Source of the DNA: Adenophora triphylla var. japonica
Taxonomy: Eukaryota; Streptophyta; Magnoliopsida; Asterales; Campanulaceae
Assembly (NCBI GenBank): GCA_022495995.1
Contig: JAFEMH010000074.1
Span: 310,001 to 374,000 of the forward strand
Reading direction: 5' to 3'
DNA: 64,000 nt
Position 1 is the first letter of the stretch; each line of letters begins with the position of its first letter. Below the pieces are notes generated by a model. That model was given only the letters and a program-made list of their open reading frames with translations, was not told the DNA's origin and made no database searches. Of this stretch, positions 1-11,812 are shown piece by piece. The translations under genes and the position numbers were made by a program.

Positions 1-3000
1 TGAGAGTCACTATTGATCTCTATATTCTGAACTCCCAAGTCTCTTGCCAATTCCATGCCTGCTATAATCGCTTCATACTCAGCCTGATTGTTAGATGCCT
101 CGAACTTGAACCTTAAGGCCCTCTTAAATTTCTCCCCGCAGGGTGCGATCAGAAGTATGCCCGCGCCACTTATTAGCTTGCTCGCAGAGCCGTCCACGTA
201 TAAAATCCATACCTCCTCTGGACGCTCCCTTGGCTGTATAATTTCTGTGCTCGGGCTATTTGGGACTTCTTCAGATTCTGCCCGCTTTCTTTTTCCCAGG
301 TCGCTGTCCGCCATTCTGAATGATGATTCTACCACAAAATCTACTAAGGCCTGCGCTTTGATTGTCTTTCTCGGGGAGTAGGTGATCTGGAACTCAGTGA
401 GCTCGATAGACCAAGCTAGCATTCTCCCCGAGGACTCTGGTTTGTGTAAAACCTTTCTAAGCGGGGCCTCAGTCAGTACAGTTATAGGGTGTGCAGAAAA
501 GTAAGCTCTTAATTTTCGAGCGGATACAAGCAAGGCGTAAGCTAACTTTTCTATATTAAGGTAACGCCCTTCTACGGCGGACAACGCCTTAGATACATAA
601 TAAACTGGTTTTTGGGAGTTATTATCCTCCCTTACAAGAGCAGCGGCTCTTGCCCGGATCGTAAGCTTGCTAAAAACGAGAAAAAGCTCTTCCCGGCACG
701 GCCGCTTGAAAGTAGAGGTGGCCGCCGAGGTATGTCTTGACTTCTTCAAAAGCTTGATGGCATTCTTGATTCCATGCAAATTCGTCAGGCTTCTTCCCCC
801 CTTTTAGAGTTTTGAAGAAGGGGAGGCATCTCTCTGCTGACCGCGAGATGAAGCGGCCAAGTGCGGTGATGCGACCATTAAGTTTTTGTACATCCTTCAC
901 GCAAGCAGGAGGTTTCATGTCCAATAAGGCTTGGATTTTTTCAGGATTAGCCTCTATCCCTCTTTGATTGACCATGAATCCGAGGAACTTGCCCGCCTTG
1001 ACCCCAAAAGCACACTTAAGGGGATTTAGCTTCATGTTATTACGGCGCAAGTTTTTGAAGGTTTCCTCCACGTCGAGCTCGTGGGAGTTTTCCTTAGTCT
1101 TTATAACCATATCGTCAATGTAGGCCTCAAGATTTCTGCCCAGTTGGTTTTTGAAGACCAGATTGACCATTCGCTGATATGTGGCTCCTGCATTTTTTAG
1201 CCCGAAGGGCATCATTTTGTAGCAATAAGTCTTGCCCGCAGCGATGAAAGCAACGGAGCGGACATCTTCAGGAGCCATTTGGATCTGATGGTAGCCGGAG
1301 TATGCATCAATGAAGCTCAATACTCTGTGGCCGGCTATAGAATCCACCAATCTGTCTATGCGAGGAAGAGGGAAGCAGTCTTTGGGGCATGCCTTGTTGA
1401 GATCCGTGAAATCAACACACATCCTCCACTTGCCGTTGGATTTTTTGACCATAACCACATTGGCAAGCCATTTTGGGTAGGTAATCTCCTTTATTATCCC
1501 CGCTTTGAGTAATTTTTCCACCTCTTCCTTGATCGCCATTTCTTTCTCCGGAGAGAAGTACCTTGATTTTTGATGGATGTTTTTGAAGGATGGGTCATCA
1601 TTGATTTTATGGAGGATCACGTCCTTGCTGATTCCTTGCATATCCTCCACCCTCCAAGCGAACACATCACAATTTGCTCTAAGGAACTCGATGAGTATCC
1701 TTCTCTCCTCGCAGTGAATTTCCAGCCCAACCTTAACAGTTTGCTCGGGGAAGTGGGGGTTGATGACCACCTCCTCGAGCTCGTCGTTAGGTTGAAGGTC
1801 GCTGATTTCACGATTGTGCAAGGAGTCAATGATAATAGTTGGGGGGTTGACCTGAGCTCCGGTCAGTGTTGCCATAGAGTATATGACATCGCGGTCAATC
1901 TCTCCCTCAATTCCTCGATCAATGTATCCTCCCTCAATAGGGGCCAACTGTTTGGATTTTCTGCTCGTCTTGAGCTCCACCTTAGTGGAATGGAAAGAAA
2001 GCATGCCAATTGGAATGGGTGGCGGCACAAGTGCTAGGGCCTTCCCTTTCTTCGTTTTGTCCTCGCCCTCTATCTGCGGGCAGGATGTCTGGCCTTTATT
2101 TGCCTTTCTCTTCTCCTCGAGTGCTCGGAGGAATCTCCCGGGCTGGTTCTTGATGGTAGCAACCCCGCCCGGGGTGTTAAATTTCACCCTTTGGTGGGGA
2201 ACGGAAGCAACTATTCCCAATTCGGCCTGAGCAGTTAGGCCGAGAATAGCATTGTATTGGGAAGGAAGATCGACCACCATGAAAGTGATTTTGGCCGTCT
2301 TCTGCATGGGTTTTTCCCCAATAGTTACTTCAAACACAATCGTCCCCTTTACCCCCACTGCGTGATTTGTGAAGCCTTCCAACATGCCCGCATAAGGAGC
2401 CAGGTTAGCCTCGGTCATCCTCATGCTAACCAACGTGTGGTAGTAGAGGATGTCTCTGGCCGCGCCCGTATCAATTAGGACTCGGTGTATGTTGGCCCGG
2501 TTTATCTTCATTGGGATGGTAATGGGCTGAGTAGAGTGGAATAGGGAGGAGGCAAGTTCACTCTTTTTGAACCCTATTTCCTGCTCTTCTTCCGGAGTCA
2601 TGGGGGGAATCAGAAAAACTTTTTCCAAAGTGCGGATTTGAAGGGAGAGTTGTTTATTGGAGGGGGGCTCCTCGCCTATGAAATGAATGTCATAATCCTC
2701 CAAGTCCTCATCATAGTTATCTCTCTCATTCCTTTCGGGGCCACGTGTATTTCGTGCCCGCTGCTGGTTATTATTGTTGGGGGCATTGTTGTTGTTCCCT
2801 TTAACCCACTGGGTCAGCTCCCCGTTATTGATTTTCTGCTGGATTATTCTCTTTAGTTGGAAGCACTCTTCAGTACCGTGCCCGTGGTTGTTGTGATACT
2901 CACAAAACTTAGCCCTACTCCTCTCATTTGGTTTTCTGAGCATTGGGGGAGGGGGAGGAAAGTCTGAGGCTCTCATTATTGCCACTCTTGGCTCGGTGAG

Positions 3001-4413
3001 CTCGGTGAAAGGTGTACTATCCACTGCCTTCCGGAGTTTGTTTGACCCACGGCCTCTGTTTTTGCCCTGATTATTAGTGCGGGCAGGCTCCGGGGTGGTC
3101 TCCTGGACTTGGCTTATTCTCTCCTTTGCGGAGGCTCGGGGAGCGGGCACGTTTGGCTCTTCGGCAGAGGCTATGGCCGAGGCTCTTTCATACATTTCCT
3201 CCACGGTTTTTGGCGGGCTGGAGGCAAAATTCATTTTGAGGAAAGAGGAGGTGAGGCCGCCCTCAAAACAGAGCCTGATATCTCCTCCTTCCAAATTTAC
3301 AATCTCCTCGCTCACCTTTCTGAACTGAGAGATGTAATCTTTTGTTGCTTCGCCATGGGCCTGCTTGACACGGACAAGGTCTGTCTTTGGTCTAGCGGGC
3401 ACACCAGCACCAGCAAAGGCATTAAGAAAGATGCTCCTGAACTGGTTGAATGATTGGATGGACCGAGGTTTGAGAGCCAGCATCCAGGATAGGGCTTTGC
3501 CCGTGAAGGTCGCAGCCAAGGCTTTGCACATCACGGACTCCTCCGAGGAGAATAGAGCCATTTGTCCCTCGAATCGTCCCATATGACTCTTGGCATTTTT
3601 GGAGCCATCATAGGTGTCCATCTGGGGGGGCTTGCCCCTCTGAATAGGTGCCCGCGCAATTTTGTCGCTGAAGGCGTCCATGGTGCGGCCACATTTCTGG
3701 GCGGCCTTCTGATGGGTTTCCCACATCTTCTGCATGAAATCTGCAAACTCAGGGTTCTGACTATCAACCTTCTGCTTCTTAGCTCGTGGAGTCACGGCCT
3801 TCCCCTTGGCCGGAGCCAAGGGTCTGGCTTTGGACTTCGCACGTAGATTGGATTGGGCCTCTTCTCCAACCTCCTCGCTATCTTCCACTTGCACCACCGT
3901 GCGTTTGGCAGGCTGTCCGCGCTCAAGGGTTGGTTCAACCCGGTTTGCCCCCCTAGCTTGACTGGCAAGCGATTTAGGGGGAGCTCGTTGGGAGAACCTT
4001 AGTGACCCCTGAGGGAACTGGAGCCCTCCGTTGGCCTCTATCTCAAACATCTCCAATTGAGCGTCGGCGATGGCCATGGCCTCTGCGACCAGCTTCTCCT
4101 TGGAGGCCAGGATTTCTGTCCTTCTCAGGATTTGCTCCGGGGAGAGTGGAGTGTTTAAGGCGATATTTTTCAGAGGAGCTTGGGGGGTTTTTGGGCTATT
4201 ATTTAGGAGGGCTTGGGCTTTTTCAGCTCGGGCCTCGTCTGTCAGTTTGTGTATAGCTATCTGGCCGGGGGAAAGGGTATGAGCAGACTGGGAACGGGCC
4301 CCCATACGGTTGAAAACAGAGGTCGCAGCCTTTCCCTTATTGACATTAGAAGGTGAGGCCTGGTTATCCTCCTCTAGGGTCAAATGACCAGCGTTTTGCA
4401 ATATTCTAGACAT
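1..4413 (-). pseudogene. Gypsy gag-pol polyprotein (frameshifted)
   Basis: An open frame of 1247 codons runs from 4413 to 670. It has a retrotransposon gag domain at about residues 225-340, a zinc-knuckle-like CEYHNNHGHGTEEC near 510, an aspartic protease core IDTGAARD near 655, and a reverse transcriptase with the active-site motif YIDDMVIK at residue 1098. The frame ends early near 670. About 30 to 50 bases upstream, two single-base losses (in the GGCGGCCAC and CAAGCGGCC stretches) move the reading frame. Beyond them an open frame continues to base 1 with RT-RNase H linker and RNase H motifs (YVDGSAS, EASNNQAEYEA). The protein would copy and package the element RNA in cytoplasmic particles. 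This copy cannot make an uninterrupted polyprotein, though most domains are well preserved, so it is fairly young. Confidence 0.88.
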
Positions 4414-4526
4414 GTTTGGAAGAGAAGGAATATGACTGAAAAGGAGAGCTTTTGACAGTCAGTTGTTTAGAATACAAGGTGTTTCTGAAAACAAAGATTT
4501 TAAACGGGAAAAACTAATGAAAGTCA

Positions 4527-4546
4527 GATTCCCGGCAATGGAACCA
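4527..4546 (-). other. Degenerate primer-binding site (tRNA-Asp type)
   Basis: Just inside the LTR, the minus strand reads TGGTTCCATTGCCGGGAATC. It matches the complement of the plant tRNA-Asp 3' end (TGGCGCCGTTGCCGGGGATC, from memory) at 16 of 20 positions, with three of four differences being C-to-T or G-to-A changes. Such transitions suggest decay of methylated DNA. Confidence 0.6.
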
Positions 4547-4547
4547 C

Positions 4548-5404
4548 TGATGACGCCAAGCTTTTCAGGGTCAGGAGCGGTTCAAGGATATCTGGCTAGG
4601 ATATTTTGATGGTTGGATTGTACCTAGATCACAACACAAATAAGCACCGTTAAGGTCAAAGTTGGATGTTACTCCAACTCAGGCCCTCGGGTGTGAGAGT
4701 AAGAATACTGAGTAATAAGGCTTTGAATACCTTGGAGTGTGTGTGTGTTTAGGGTTTAAGAGTAATATGGCTTACTCAATATATTTGGAACTTACCTTGC
4801 CCAAGGGGACAAAGGCCTTCTATTTATAGGCAATGTAGTGGTGCTTGTTGAGGTAAGCAATGAGATCAGCCCTAGGGGGCACTTTGGTATTTGACCAGCT
4901 ACACGTGTCCGCAGCTAATTGGCCCTGTCAGGGAGGGAACATTGACTGTCAGAGGGGGCATGGCTGAAAGGGACATGAGCCGTGTAGATGGCTTGGCGCA
5001 TTAAATGAAATAGTAGGCGCCTGACTGAGCCGCATTGAATGCGTGATGGGGGAGCCGGCAACTTGCATGTCAGAGCCAGTAAGCTAACTTGCTCAGTAAG
5101 GCTTGATATTAACCGGGAAGCAGACATGTGCCCGCGGTCAACATCGTGGCCGCGGTCAAAGGTATTTGACACGCGGCACGTATGGAGCGGCCATGTCTCC
5201 TCGGGCATGGGTCTCATGCGGGACATGAATATAGAGATCGGGATCCTTCCAGGTCTTTGATAGGATTAATGCGGGGAGGGACGCGGTGCGACCTCGGGGC
5301 CTATCTGTCCGCGGTCTTCCCCCCAGTGGTCTAGGAACTGCCACGTCACTGGTTCCTTGGACCAGACCGAGCGCGGGCCCGGTCCAGTAGATCCGGGCTC
5401 ATCA
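4548..5404 (-). repeat. 5' LTR of the gypsy element
   Basis: An 857-bp LTR running TGATGA to TCATCA on the minus strand. A TATA box (CCTATAAATAG on minus) lies near 4826-4836 and begins the transcribed part. The U3 part is GC-rich and carries GCGGTC-containing words near 5130-5160 and 5310-5320, reminiscent of the motif in other LTRs of this window. The partner LTR is off the left edge. Confidence 0.75.
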
Positions 5405-5591
5405 GAAGTCACATTAGATTTTATAAAATTGTTATAAAATCTAATATGATCATTCTAATTTTCTTGGAAGCAAGTTATGAAGGAAAAAAAATAGTGAATT
5501 ATTTCCTTTGGATGCATGCAACAAGTTCTTTCTTAATCATTGTATATGAAATGAATAGTTAAGAATTTGGCTATCTTTACAAACACATATA

Positions 5592-5862
5592 CTCCCTCCG
5601 ACCCACGTGAATAGACACTTATTTCCTTTTTGGGACGTCCCACGTGAATAGACACTGCCCAAAATGGAAAATAATTTATTATTTTATATTCATCCTACCC
5701 CACCCACTCATTCTCTCTCTTCATTTCCTACCACACAATTTATTCAACCAACTCCACTCATTCTCTCTCTTAATTTCCTACCACACATTTTCATTATTAT
5801 ATTCATTTTCCTTAGTTATTGTGCCAAAATTTTTGGTGTCTATTCACGTGGGACGGAGGGAG
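5592..5862. mobile_element. Stowaway-like MITE
   Basis: A 271-bp element starting CTCCCTCCGACCCACGTGAA and ending with its inverted complement, flanked by TA on both sides. It has no coding capacity. It sits about 375 bp upstream of the PPR start codon and could lie in that gene's promoter region. Confidence 0.88.
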
Positions 5863-6237
5863 TATATAGAGGCTCCCTTAAATGGCCAAAATGGTTGTAC
5901 AAGTAGCCAAACTTACCGGCACGGGAGCACTTAGTCGTAAGAATAAATTTGTGAACAATCGATATCATGTTGAGTTATAAAATAAGTTGATTGGACGGTT
6001 CAAAAGTTATAACTAATCAAAAGAAGAAAGAAAATGAAACATGACATTCAAGACATCATCATTCTATTGCAATTCAACTCAAAAATCCATATAATCATAA
6101 AAAAGTGATGATTTTTTTTTTTTTTTAAAATTGAAGATTAAAAAAAATAAAAAATTCACTTGATCTCATGACATGGGGTTGAAAGTGCACCAATTGATCT
6201 CAGAACTAGGCAATTTGACTCCCCTTGCTCCCCATTT
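5863..6237. other. AT-rich upstream region of the PPR gene
   Basis: Contains poly-T and poly-A runs near 6112-6155. No other recognisable feature; it probably holds the promoter and 5' UTR of the PPR gene. Confidence 0.4.
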
Positions 6238-7680
6238 ATGTCCACTCCAACTCCATACCCATTTCATGGCGCACCCCTTGTTGCCGATTCCATAGCTCGT
6301 CTATTACACAAGTTTTCTCAATCAAACAACCTCATTTACATCAAGAAAATCCATGCCCAACTCCTTAGAACTGGTTTTCTCTTTGCCTCCCTTCACCTAC
6401 AAACCAACCTCTTACTCTCATACACAAAATCTTCTCAACAATCCAACTCTCAAACCCTAACTAATTTCTTCAACTTCAACAATCCCACAAACCCATTACC
6501 CTTTAATTCATTCATTTCTTGTTTCTGTCACAATGGGTTCCCTTCTTTAGCTCTCAACACGTTTTCTTTTATGCATGTTAATGGCGTTCCTATAGATACG
6601 TATGCTTTGTGTGGTTCTTTGATTGCTTGCTCTTCAGTTAAGAATGTGGGGTTTGGTAAACAAATTCATTCATATGTATTGAAATCTGGATGGATGTTTA
6701 GTGTGTTTGTAGGGAGTGCTTTGATCGATTTGTATGCGAAGTTGGAGGCTGTTGAGGATGCAGCAGTAGTGTTTGAGGAAATTCCTGACAGAAACACAGT
6801 GTGTGCTAATGTCCTTTTATCAGGATATGCAGATGCCAAATTGTGGGCTAATGGTATTGAATTGTTTCGTGAGATGCCCCGGATGAATTTGGATTATGAT
6901 AACTGCACTTTGTCAGATGCATTGCGATTATGTGCTGGATTGTATGCATTAGAACTTGGTAGGCAAGTGCATGCCATTGTGATTAGGATGGTTCCTGATG
7001 CAGGAATTGATGTGTTTCTGCAGAGTTCTTTGATTGATATGTATGGTAAGTGTGGACTTGTAGGGAAAGCCAGACATGTGTTTGGTATGGCTGGATTTGA
7101 GTCAACAGGCGAGAGGAAGCCAGATGTTGTTTTGTGGACATCAATGCTCGCTGTTTATGGGAGAAATGGATATTACAAGGAAGTGATTTTATTATATAAG
7201 GAGATGTTAATGGACAGTATCAGACCCGATGGGGTGGCATTTGTTACAGTAATTTCAGCTTGTGGCCATACTGGCCAGGTTGATTTAGGCCTTGAGTACT
7301 TTGAGTCGATGACTCATGAATTTGGATTAAATCCAAACCCAGAGCATTACAGTTGCCTGGTCGATTTGTTTTGTAGGGCTGGTGAGTTAGACAAGGCATG
7401 GAAGATAGTTGATGAGATGCCGTGCAAAGGGAGTGGCTCAGTTTCAGTTTGGGGGGCATTGCTTAGTGCTTGCATTGAGCACAAGAATGTTGATTTGGGA
7501 AAAAAAGCAGCTCAACGGGCGCTTGAATTGGATCCTAAGAATGTTGGAGTTTATGTTCTGCTGTCGAATATGTATGCTAGGCATGGTATGTGGAATGAGA
7601 TTGAGGAGCTGAGGGAGTTGATGAAAGAAAGAGGGTTAAAGAAAGATGTTGGATCTAGTTATATAGCAATTACAACATGA
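6238..7680 (+). CDS. PLS-class pentatricopeptide repeat protein, E subgroup
   Basis: Intronless 480-codon frame. The first ~40 residues are rich in S, T and basic residues, as expected for an organelle targeting peptide. Tandem PPR motifs follow from about residue 45 to 400; examples are SALIDLYAKLEAVEDAAVVF, SSLIDMYGKCGLVGKARHVF and SCLVDLFCRAGELDKAWKIV. The last ~80 residues form an E-type extension (VWGALLSACIEHKN, ELDPKNVGVYVLLSNMYAR). No DYW deaminase domain follows. The family binds specific RNAs in mitochondria or chloroplasts, commonly as editing-site recognition factors; that role here is inferred from the class. At 480 residues it is on the short side. A second, inactivated copy lies inverted at 49.25-62.75 kb, so this is the only working copy in the window. 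The start is the first ATG of the frame and precedes the targeting-like stretch. Confidence 0.9.
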   Translation: MSTPTPYPFHGAPLVADSIARLLHKFSQSNNLIYIKKIHAQLLRTGFLFASLHLQTNLLLSYTKSSQQSNSQTLTNFFNFNNPTNPLPFNSFISCFCHNGFPSLALNTFSFMHVNGVPIDTYALCGSLIACSSVKNVGFGKQIHSYVLKSGWMFSVFVGSALIDLYAKLEAVEDAAVVFEEIPDRNTVCANVLLSGYADAKLWANGIELFREMPRMNLDYDNCTLSDALRLCAGLYALELGRQVHAIVIRMVPDAGIDVFLQSSLIDMYGKCGLVGKARHVFGMAGFESTGERKPDVVLWTSMLAVYGRNGYYKEVILLYKEMLMDSIRPDGVAFVTVISACGHTGQVDLGLEYFESMTHEFGLNPNPEHYSCLVDLFCRAGELDKAWKIVDEMPCKGSGSVSVWGALLSACIEHKNVDLGKKAAQRALELDPKNVGVYVLLSNMYARHGMWNEIEELRELMKERGLKKDVGSSYIAITT

Positions 7681-7718
7681 ATTGGACGGAGTCTCCCAGA
7701 AAAGGACGTAGTCATATG

Positions 7719-7936
7719 CTCCCTCCGTCCCATTGATATGTGCACAAAAATGAGAGTGCACGGGAATTAAGAAAACATATTATAAAAGTAGTAATTTCAT
7801 AGTCGCTGTGAGTATGACAATTGCGTCCCATTAATAAAGAAATATTATAATTTATAAATTTCTATTTTGAAAGTGGGACTTATCAATGGGACACCCAAAA
7901 GGGAAGTTTGCGCACATATCAGTTGGACGGAGGGAG
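7719..7936. mobile_element. Stowaway-like MITE downstream of the PPR gene
   Basis: Begins CTCCCTCCGTCCCATTGATA and ends with GGACGGAGGGAG. The right flank is TA and the left flank TG, so the TSD is imperfect. It lies about 40 bp past the PPR stop codon and may lie in that gene's 3' UTR. Confidence 0.75.
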
Positions 7937-9120
7937 TATTTGTACAATTTCTTAAACCAGCTTTCTATGCAAGTAACCTTCTTTTGGAAGGATTTTATGA
8001 TATTGGAAAGACTTCTGGAATTCATGCTACTTTGGCTCTTCTGGAGTCTGCTACTTCATGTTCAATCATTACAGATTAACTCTTAGATTTTTAGAGCAAT
8101 TTTAATCTCTTTTTCTAACATGTTAGACTGAGATTTTGGTCCAATTAAGGCATGATTTTGATGACGTGGATTGACTAAAGAGGTGGCTGCAAAAACTACC
8201 CAGATCTCAAGCTGCTGTTGTTGATGACGTGGTACGAATGATGTATGAATTGAGGCATCAGCAACAAAAGAAGATGAAGTCGAGTCTGAAGAGTAGGAAG
8301 AGTTTAGGGCTGCGAGAATTGGAGTTAGAGAAAGGGGAGGTTAAACCGGAGGACGAGAGGTAAAATGAGTGTTTGGTGGGTGTGGGTGTGGTTAGAATGT
8401 ATGGGGTTTTGTTCGAATTGTTGTCCCTCCGGCCCCACTGCACTCAACCACCTCCCCCTCATCCTCCGTCTCCATCTGCTTATTGTTTGATCTTTTGGTT
8501 TCAATATTTTGGATTGCATAAACTTAAGTTTTGATTATGTTGATTATTTCCAATTCTACTTGTTCATGCATTTTCTAGGATTCCCAATGCTTCTTGGAAC
8601 ATTAATCAAATTGGAGTTTCAGTTAACACTTCTTGATGCATATATACTCTGTCCTGGATAATTTCCCCATCCACCTTTAATCATCATATGATTTTGGTAT
8701 GTTTTCCATTGTTCTTGTTCATGTTTACACATTACTCTGTATTATTATGTACCAGTTGTCCAAATATTATCTTCCAACTGTTCATGTTTTCTGTTTTATA
8801 TGTCAAAGTATGATCTCGCAATGGAGTCAGCAATTTGTAGCATTACGAGCTGAGATTAGATTGGTTGGCTGGCAGCCTGCTTTGAAATTCTTAAAGACAT
8901 CTAAACAGGTGCCAGCTTCCCCAAATTAGCTTGTCTTACATTATCACATTGTATATTTCTATATTAAGACAGTCTCAAACATGTTTTTGAGCCAAGGGGT
9001 CAACTATGATCAAAGGGATAACTGAAGGCTCAAGTTGGTAGGACACCATTGTCCTGAATTGTCTGGTTGAACTATCAAATTCAATATCATGATTTCTTGA
9101 TGATTAGTTGGCAGACAAAA
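7937..9120. other. PPR-to-SAUR intergenic region with exon-like remnant
   Basis: No gene was recognised. The stretch near 8095-8155 has a counterpart just downstream of the inverted PPR pseudogene near 49.2 kb, evidence for the shared duplication. At about 8810-8908 lies a diverged copy of an exon-like block found upstream of several type A SAURs (see 15831-16105). Confidence 0.5.
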
Positions 9121-9143
9121 CCATGTTAGATTTCACATGTTAT

Positions 9144-9228
9144 TGTCTCCCAGTCCTTCATCCAAGTACCTTTTAACCACTCATTCCTGATTTTTTGAAT
9201 CATAAACTTGTCAGTGGCATCTATAAGT
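9144..9228 (+). promoter_or_regulatory. SAUR promoter: auxin element and TATA box
   Basis: TGTCTC, the classical auxin-response element bound by ARF factors, lies at 9144-9149. A TATA box (TATAAGT) lies at 9222-9228, about 120 bp before the ATG. This ~85-bp arrangement recurs at the other type A SAURs. Function is inferred from known SAUR promoters. Confidence 0.6.
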
Positions 9229-9349
9229 ACCCATGAAACTAATCTCATTAATAGCACAAATCCTCACAAATTCTATAAAAGAGTTATCTGAAAGCCTTCA
9301 GCATAATATTTTTCCATTGTTGAATCTTTAGAAAATATCTTACGAAATC

Positions 9350-9652
9350 ATGGCTATTCGCATGCCTCGGATTCTTCCTGCTAAGAAGATTCTTAGAAGG
9401 CCGTCATTTAATGGAACTCACTCAACAATCATGTCTATAGATGTGCCAAAAGGGTATTTTGCAGTATATGTGGGGGACGAGGAAAAGAAACGATTTGTGA
9501 TTCCAGTGTCATTTTTGAGTCAACCTTTATTCCAGGAATTGCTAAGTCAAGCCGAGGAAGAATTTGGATTTAATCACCCAATGGGTGGTTTGTCAATTCC
9601 TTGCAGAGAAGATATATTCATTGATGTTACTTCTTGCTTGAGCAGATTATGA
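9350..9652 (+). CDS. SAUR family auxin-responsive protein (type A, copy 1)
   Basis: Single-exon 100-aa protein with the SAUR domain at about residues 28-92: [20 protein letters not shown], the [17 protein letters not shown] helix, and [10 protein letters not shown] before an [14 protein letters not shown] end. Proteins of this class (similar to Arabidopsis SAUR19-24) inhibit PP2C.D phosphatases and so activate the plasma-membrane proton pump, promoting cell expansion; that role is family knowledge. It is the most diverged of the left type A copies, with NGTHSTIMS where the others have NANHATPTA, and is nearest the PPR gene. The ATG follows a ~120-bp leader after the TATA box. Confidence 0.95.
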   Translation: MAIRMPRILPAKKILRRPSFNGTHSTIMSIDVPKGYFAVYVGDEEKKRFVIPVSFLSQPLFQELLSQAEEEFGFNHPMGGLSIPCREDIFIDVTSCLSRL

Positions 9653-11300
9653 GTCAAAAGATTAGGATGTCTTAGCCACACAATTTTGTACCGCAATTAG
9701 AAAGGAAGCTGTAAATGCTATTTTTTTTTGCAGCCTTTTCTGACCTCCTTTTGTAAAATTTAAAGCAAATGGAAAAAGAGTTCCTTCGCTTAGTTGAAAT
9801 CTTTGTCCTCACAGATTCTTTGCTGCGTGTTGCGACTTTAAGATCATTTTTATTTGTCTGGACTACATTTAGTTTATTTCTTTATAGCAAAATACATTCA
9901 AGACTGGTGGCCTTTTTGCTTAGTGTTTCATGATCGGGTACATGAGTAAACAGACAAAATAATACTCTGTACATCTGTATCAAATGAGTCTTTGTATTTT
10001 GAGTTTTTCGTTTGTCTAGAACAAGTACCTTCACAGCCAACTCGAATTTTGAGGCTAAACATTGACTTCAACAAAATCTATAATTTTACCAATAGTGAGA
10101 AGGCCACACCAATTTTGTACAGGTTAGTGAATTTGTTAAGTGTGTCTTGATTCTAGGCCCTCTGTCTGATTTATGAGTCATTCCATTTCTGGACCTTATA
10201 AGCCAAGGTACTGAATCTTGATTTCAGGTTTCAAGTTAAAGAAAGAAGTTGGGTTTGACCAAAGTTATGAGTTACTGTTCCTCTCAAATGAGCTGCTGAT
10301 TTAGTCATACCAGACTTTTCTGGCCGCTCATTAATCATTTGAATATTTACTTAAATTGCAGTAGTAGATTCTGAGGTTTGCATTACTCATTTTAGATCCA
10401 ATACTCTACCTTCAAGATTGGTGGCCTTCTTGCTTAGTGTTTCATATTCATGTACAAATGAGAAAACGGAACAACATAATACTATTGTTCGAAATGAGAC
10501 TTGCATTTTTAATTTTTCATTTGTCTTTGATTATGATTTTCCTCCTATTCCTACTCTTAAGTATGATTTCCTTTGCAACTTATTAGAGATATCAGCAATC
10601 AAGCATGACTTGTTTCGATTTAGAAGCTTACATATATAAAAATTGGTAACATCGCCCTTTTGTTTTCAATGTTATTATGACAAAACTTTGGACGAGTTGC
10701 TATATATCGTGCTCACAGTTTCTGTATACACAGTGTACTACCAGGAAGATTCTTTATGCGCATTTACTAGTAAATTGTGCTGTCTGTACCTAAAATCTAG
10801 AGTATTGATGTCATTTCCTTGGATGAATTGAATAATATTTGTACCTCTGTCTCAAAATGTGTGTTCCTTTTTGTTCAGATAATGGCTGTCACTTTAAAAC
10901 AGATGGGTACGAAACCCCTATTGTCGAGATCAAATGGATTTGATTGTTAGTTAATACAGTATAAATTCTCATTAAATCCCCTAAGTGTAAGTATAGCTAG
11001 AGAAAAAGCTAACTCAGAGATGGCAGCAATTGGTGATAGCATGGAAAGTTGACGAACAGCACACTTCCCTTAGACATCTTGACAGGTACCATCTTCACTA
11101 AACTAGCTTAATATATATGCTATCATTTATATGTATAGACAAGTCTTTTAAAGCAAAGGAGACAACCATGATCAAAGGGCCCATTTAGCTGGAAGCTCAA
11201 ATTGGTGGGACACCATTGTTTTGAATTGTATGATTTAGCTATCAAATATTATGATTTCTTGACGATTAGTTGTCAGACAAAACCATGTTCTATTTCACAT
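9653..11300. other. Intergenic region between SAUR copies 1 and 2
   Basis: No gene seen. It contains an internal direct repeat: about 9898-10020 (GACTGGTGGCC...GCTTAGTGTTTCAT) resembles about 10410-10520. A diverged exon-like block ends at about 11091, just before the copy 2 promoter. Confidence 0.4.
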
Positions 11301-11305
11301 GTTAT

Positions 11306-11392
11306 TGTCTCTCATAGTCTTTCACCCAAGTCCCTCTTCACCACTCATTCCTGATTTTTTGAATCATAGACTTATCAGTGGCATCTATAAGT
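11306..11392 (+). promoter_or_regulatory. SAUR promoter: auxin element and TATA box
   Basis: TGTCTC at 11306-11311 and TATAAGT at 11386-11392, with nearly the same spacing as at copy 1. The block between them is conserved across type A copies (ACTCATTCCTGATTTTTTGA). Confidence 0.6.
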
Positions 11393-11509
11393 ACCCATGA
11401 AACTACTCTCATTAGCAACACAAATCCTCACAAACTCTAAAGCACAGCTCTCACTCAAACTCCTTTGACATAAGCTTGTGGAACATTTAGAAGTTATTCT
11501 TCCAAAATC

Positions 11510-11812
11510 ATGGCTATTCGCATGCCTCGAATCCTGTCTGCTAAGAAGATTCTTAGAAGGCCATCATTTAACGCAAACCATGCAACACTCACAGCCATTG
11601 ACATCCCAAAAGGCTATTTTGCTGTATATGTGGGAAAACAGGAAAAGAAAAGATTTGTTATTCCAGTATCATTCTTGAGTCAACCTTTATTCCAGGAATT
11701 GCTAAGTCAAGCTGAGGAAGAATTTGGATTTGATCACCCAATGGGTGGTTTGACAATCCCTTGCAAGGAGGATATGTTCATTGATATCACTTCTTGCTTG
11801 AGCAGATTATGA
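11510..11812 (+). CDS. SAUR family auxin-responsive protein (type A, copy 2)
   Basis: 100-aa single-exon SAUR with the full domain ([58 protein letters not shown]). It differs from copies at 16529 and 18592 at only a few residues; for example VGKQEKKRF replaces VGEQEKKRF and EDMF replaces EDIF. Leader and 3' sequence are also nearly the same, so these copies arose by recent tandem duplication. Expected role as for other SAURs: growth promotion through PP2C.D inhibition. Confidence 0.95.
   Translation: MAIRMPRILSAKKILRRPSFNANHATLTAIDIPKGYFAVYVGKQEKKRFVIPVSFLSQPLFQELLSQAEEEFGFDHPMGGLTIPCKEDMFIDITSCLSRL

Larger units (their letters stand above)
1..5404 (-). mobile_element. Ty3/gypsy (Tat-like) LTR retrotransposon, 3' part outside window
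   Basis: On the minus strand the order is LTR (5404-4548), primer-binding site (4546-4527), leader, then gag-protease-RT-RNase H to the window edge. Integrase and the 3' LTR would lie beyond base 1. The LTR ends are TGATGA and TCATCA. The five bases after the right end are GAAGT, the candidate TSD, whose partner is outside the window. The RNase H motifs and a tRNA-Asp-type primer site fit the plant Tat group of Ty3/gypsy; the group assignment is inferred from motifs, not from a tree. Confidence 0.9.

Noticed and set aside
1279..2230. Plus-strand frames of 73-155 codons inside 1-4400
   Set aside because: They are opposite-strand shadows of the gypsy polyprotein and show no domain of their own.
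8258..8519. Short minus-strand frames between PPR and SAUR copy 1
   Set aside because: No motif, no conservation at the mirrored site near 49.2 kb.
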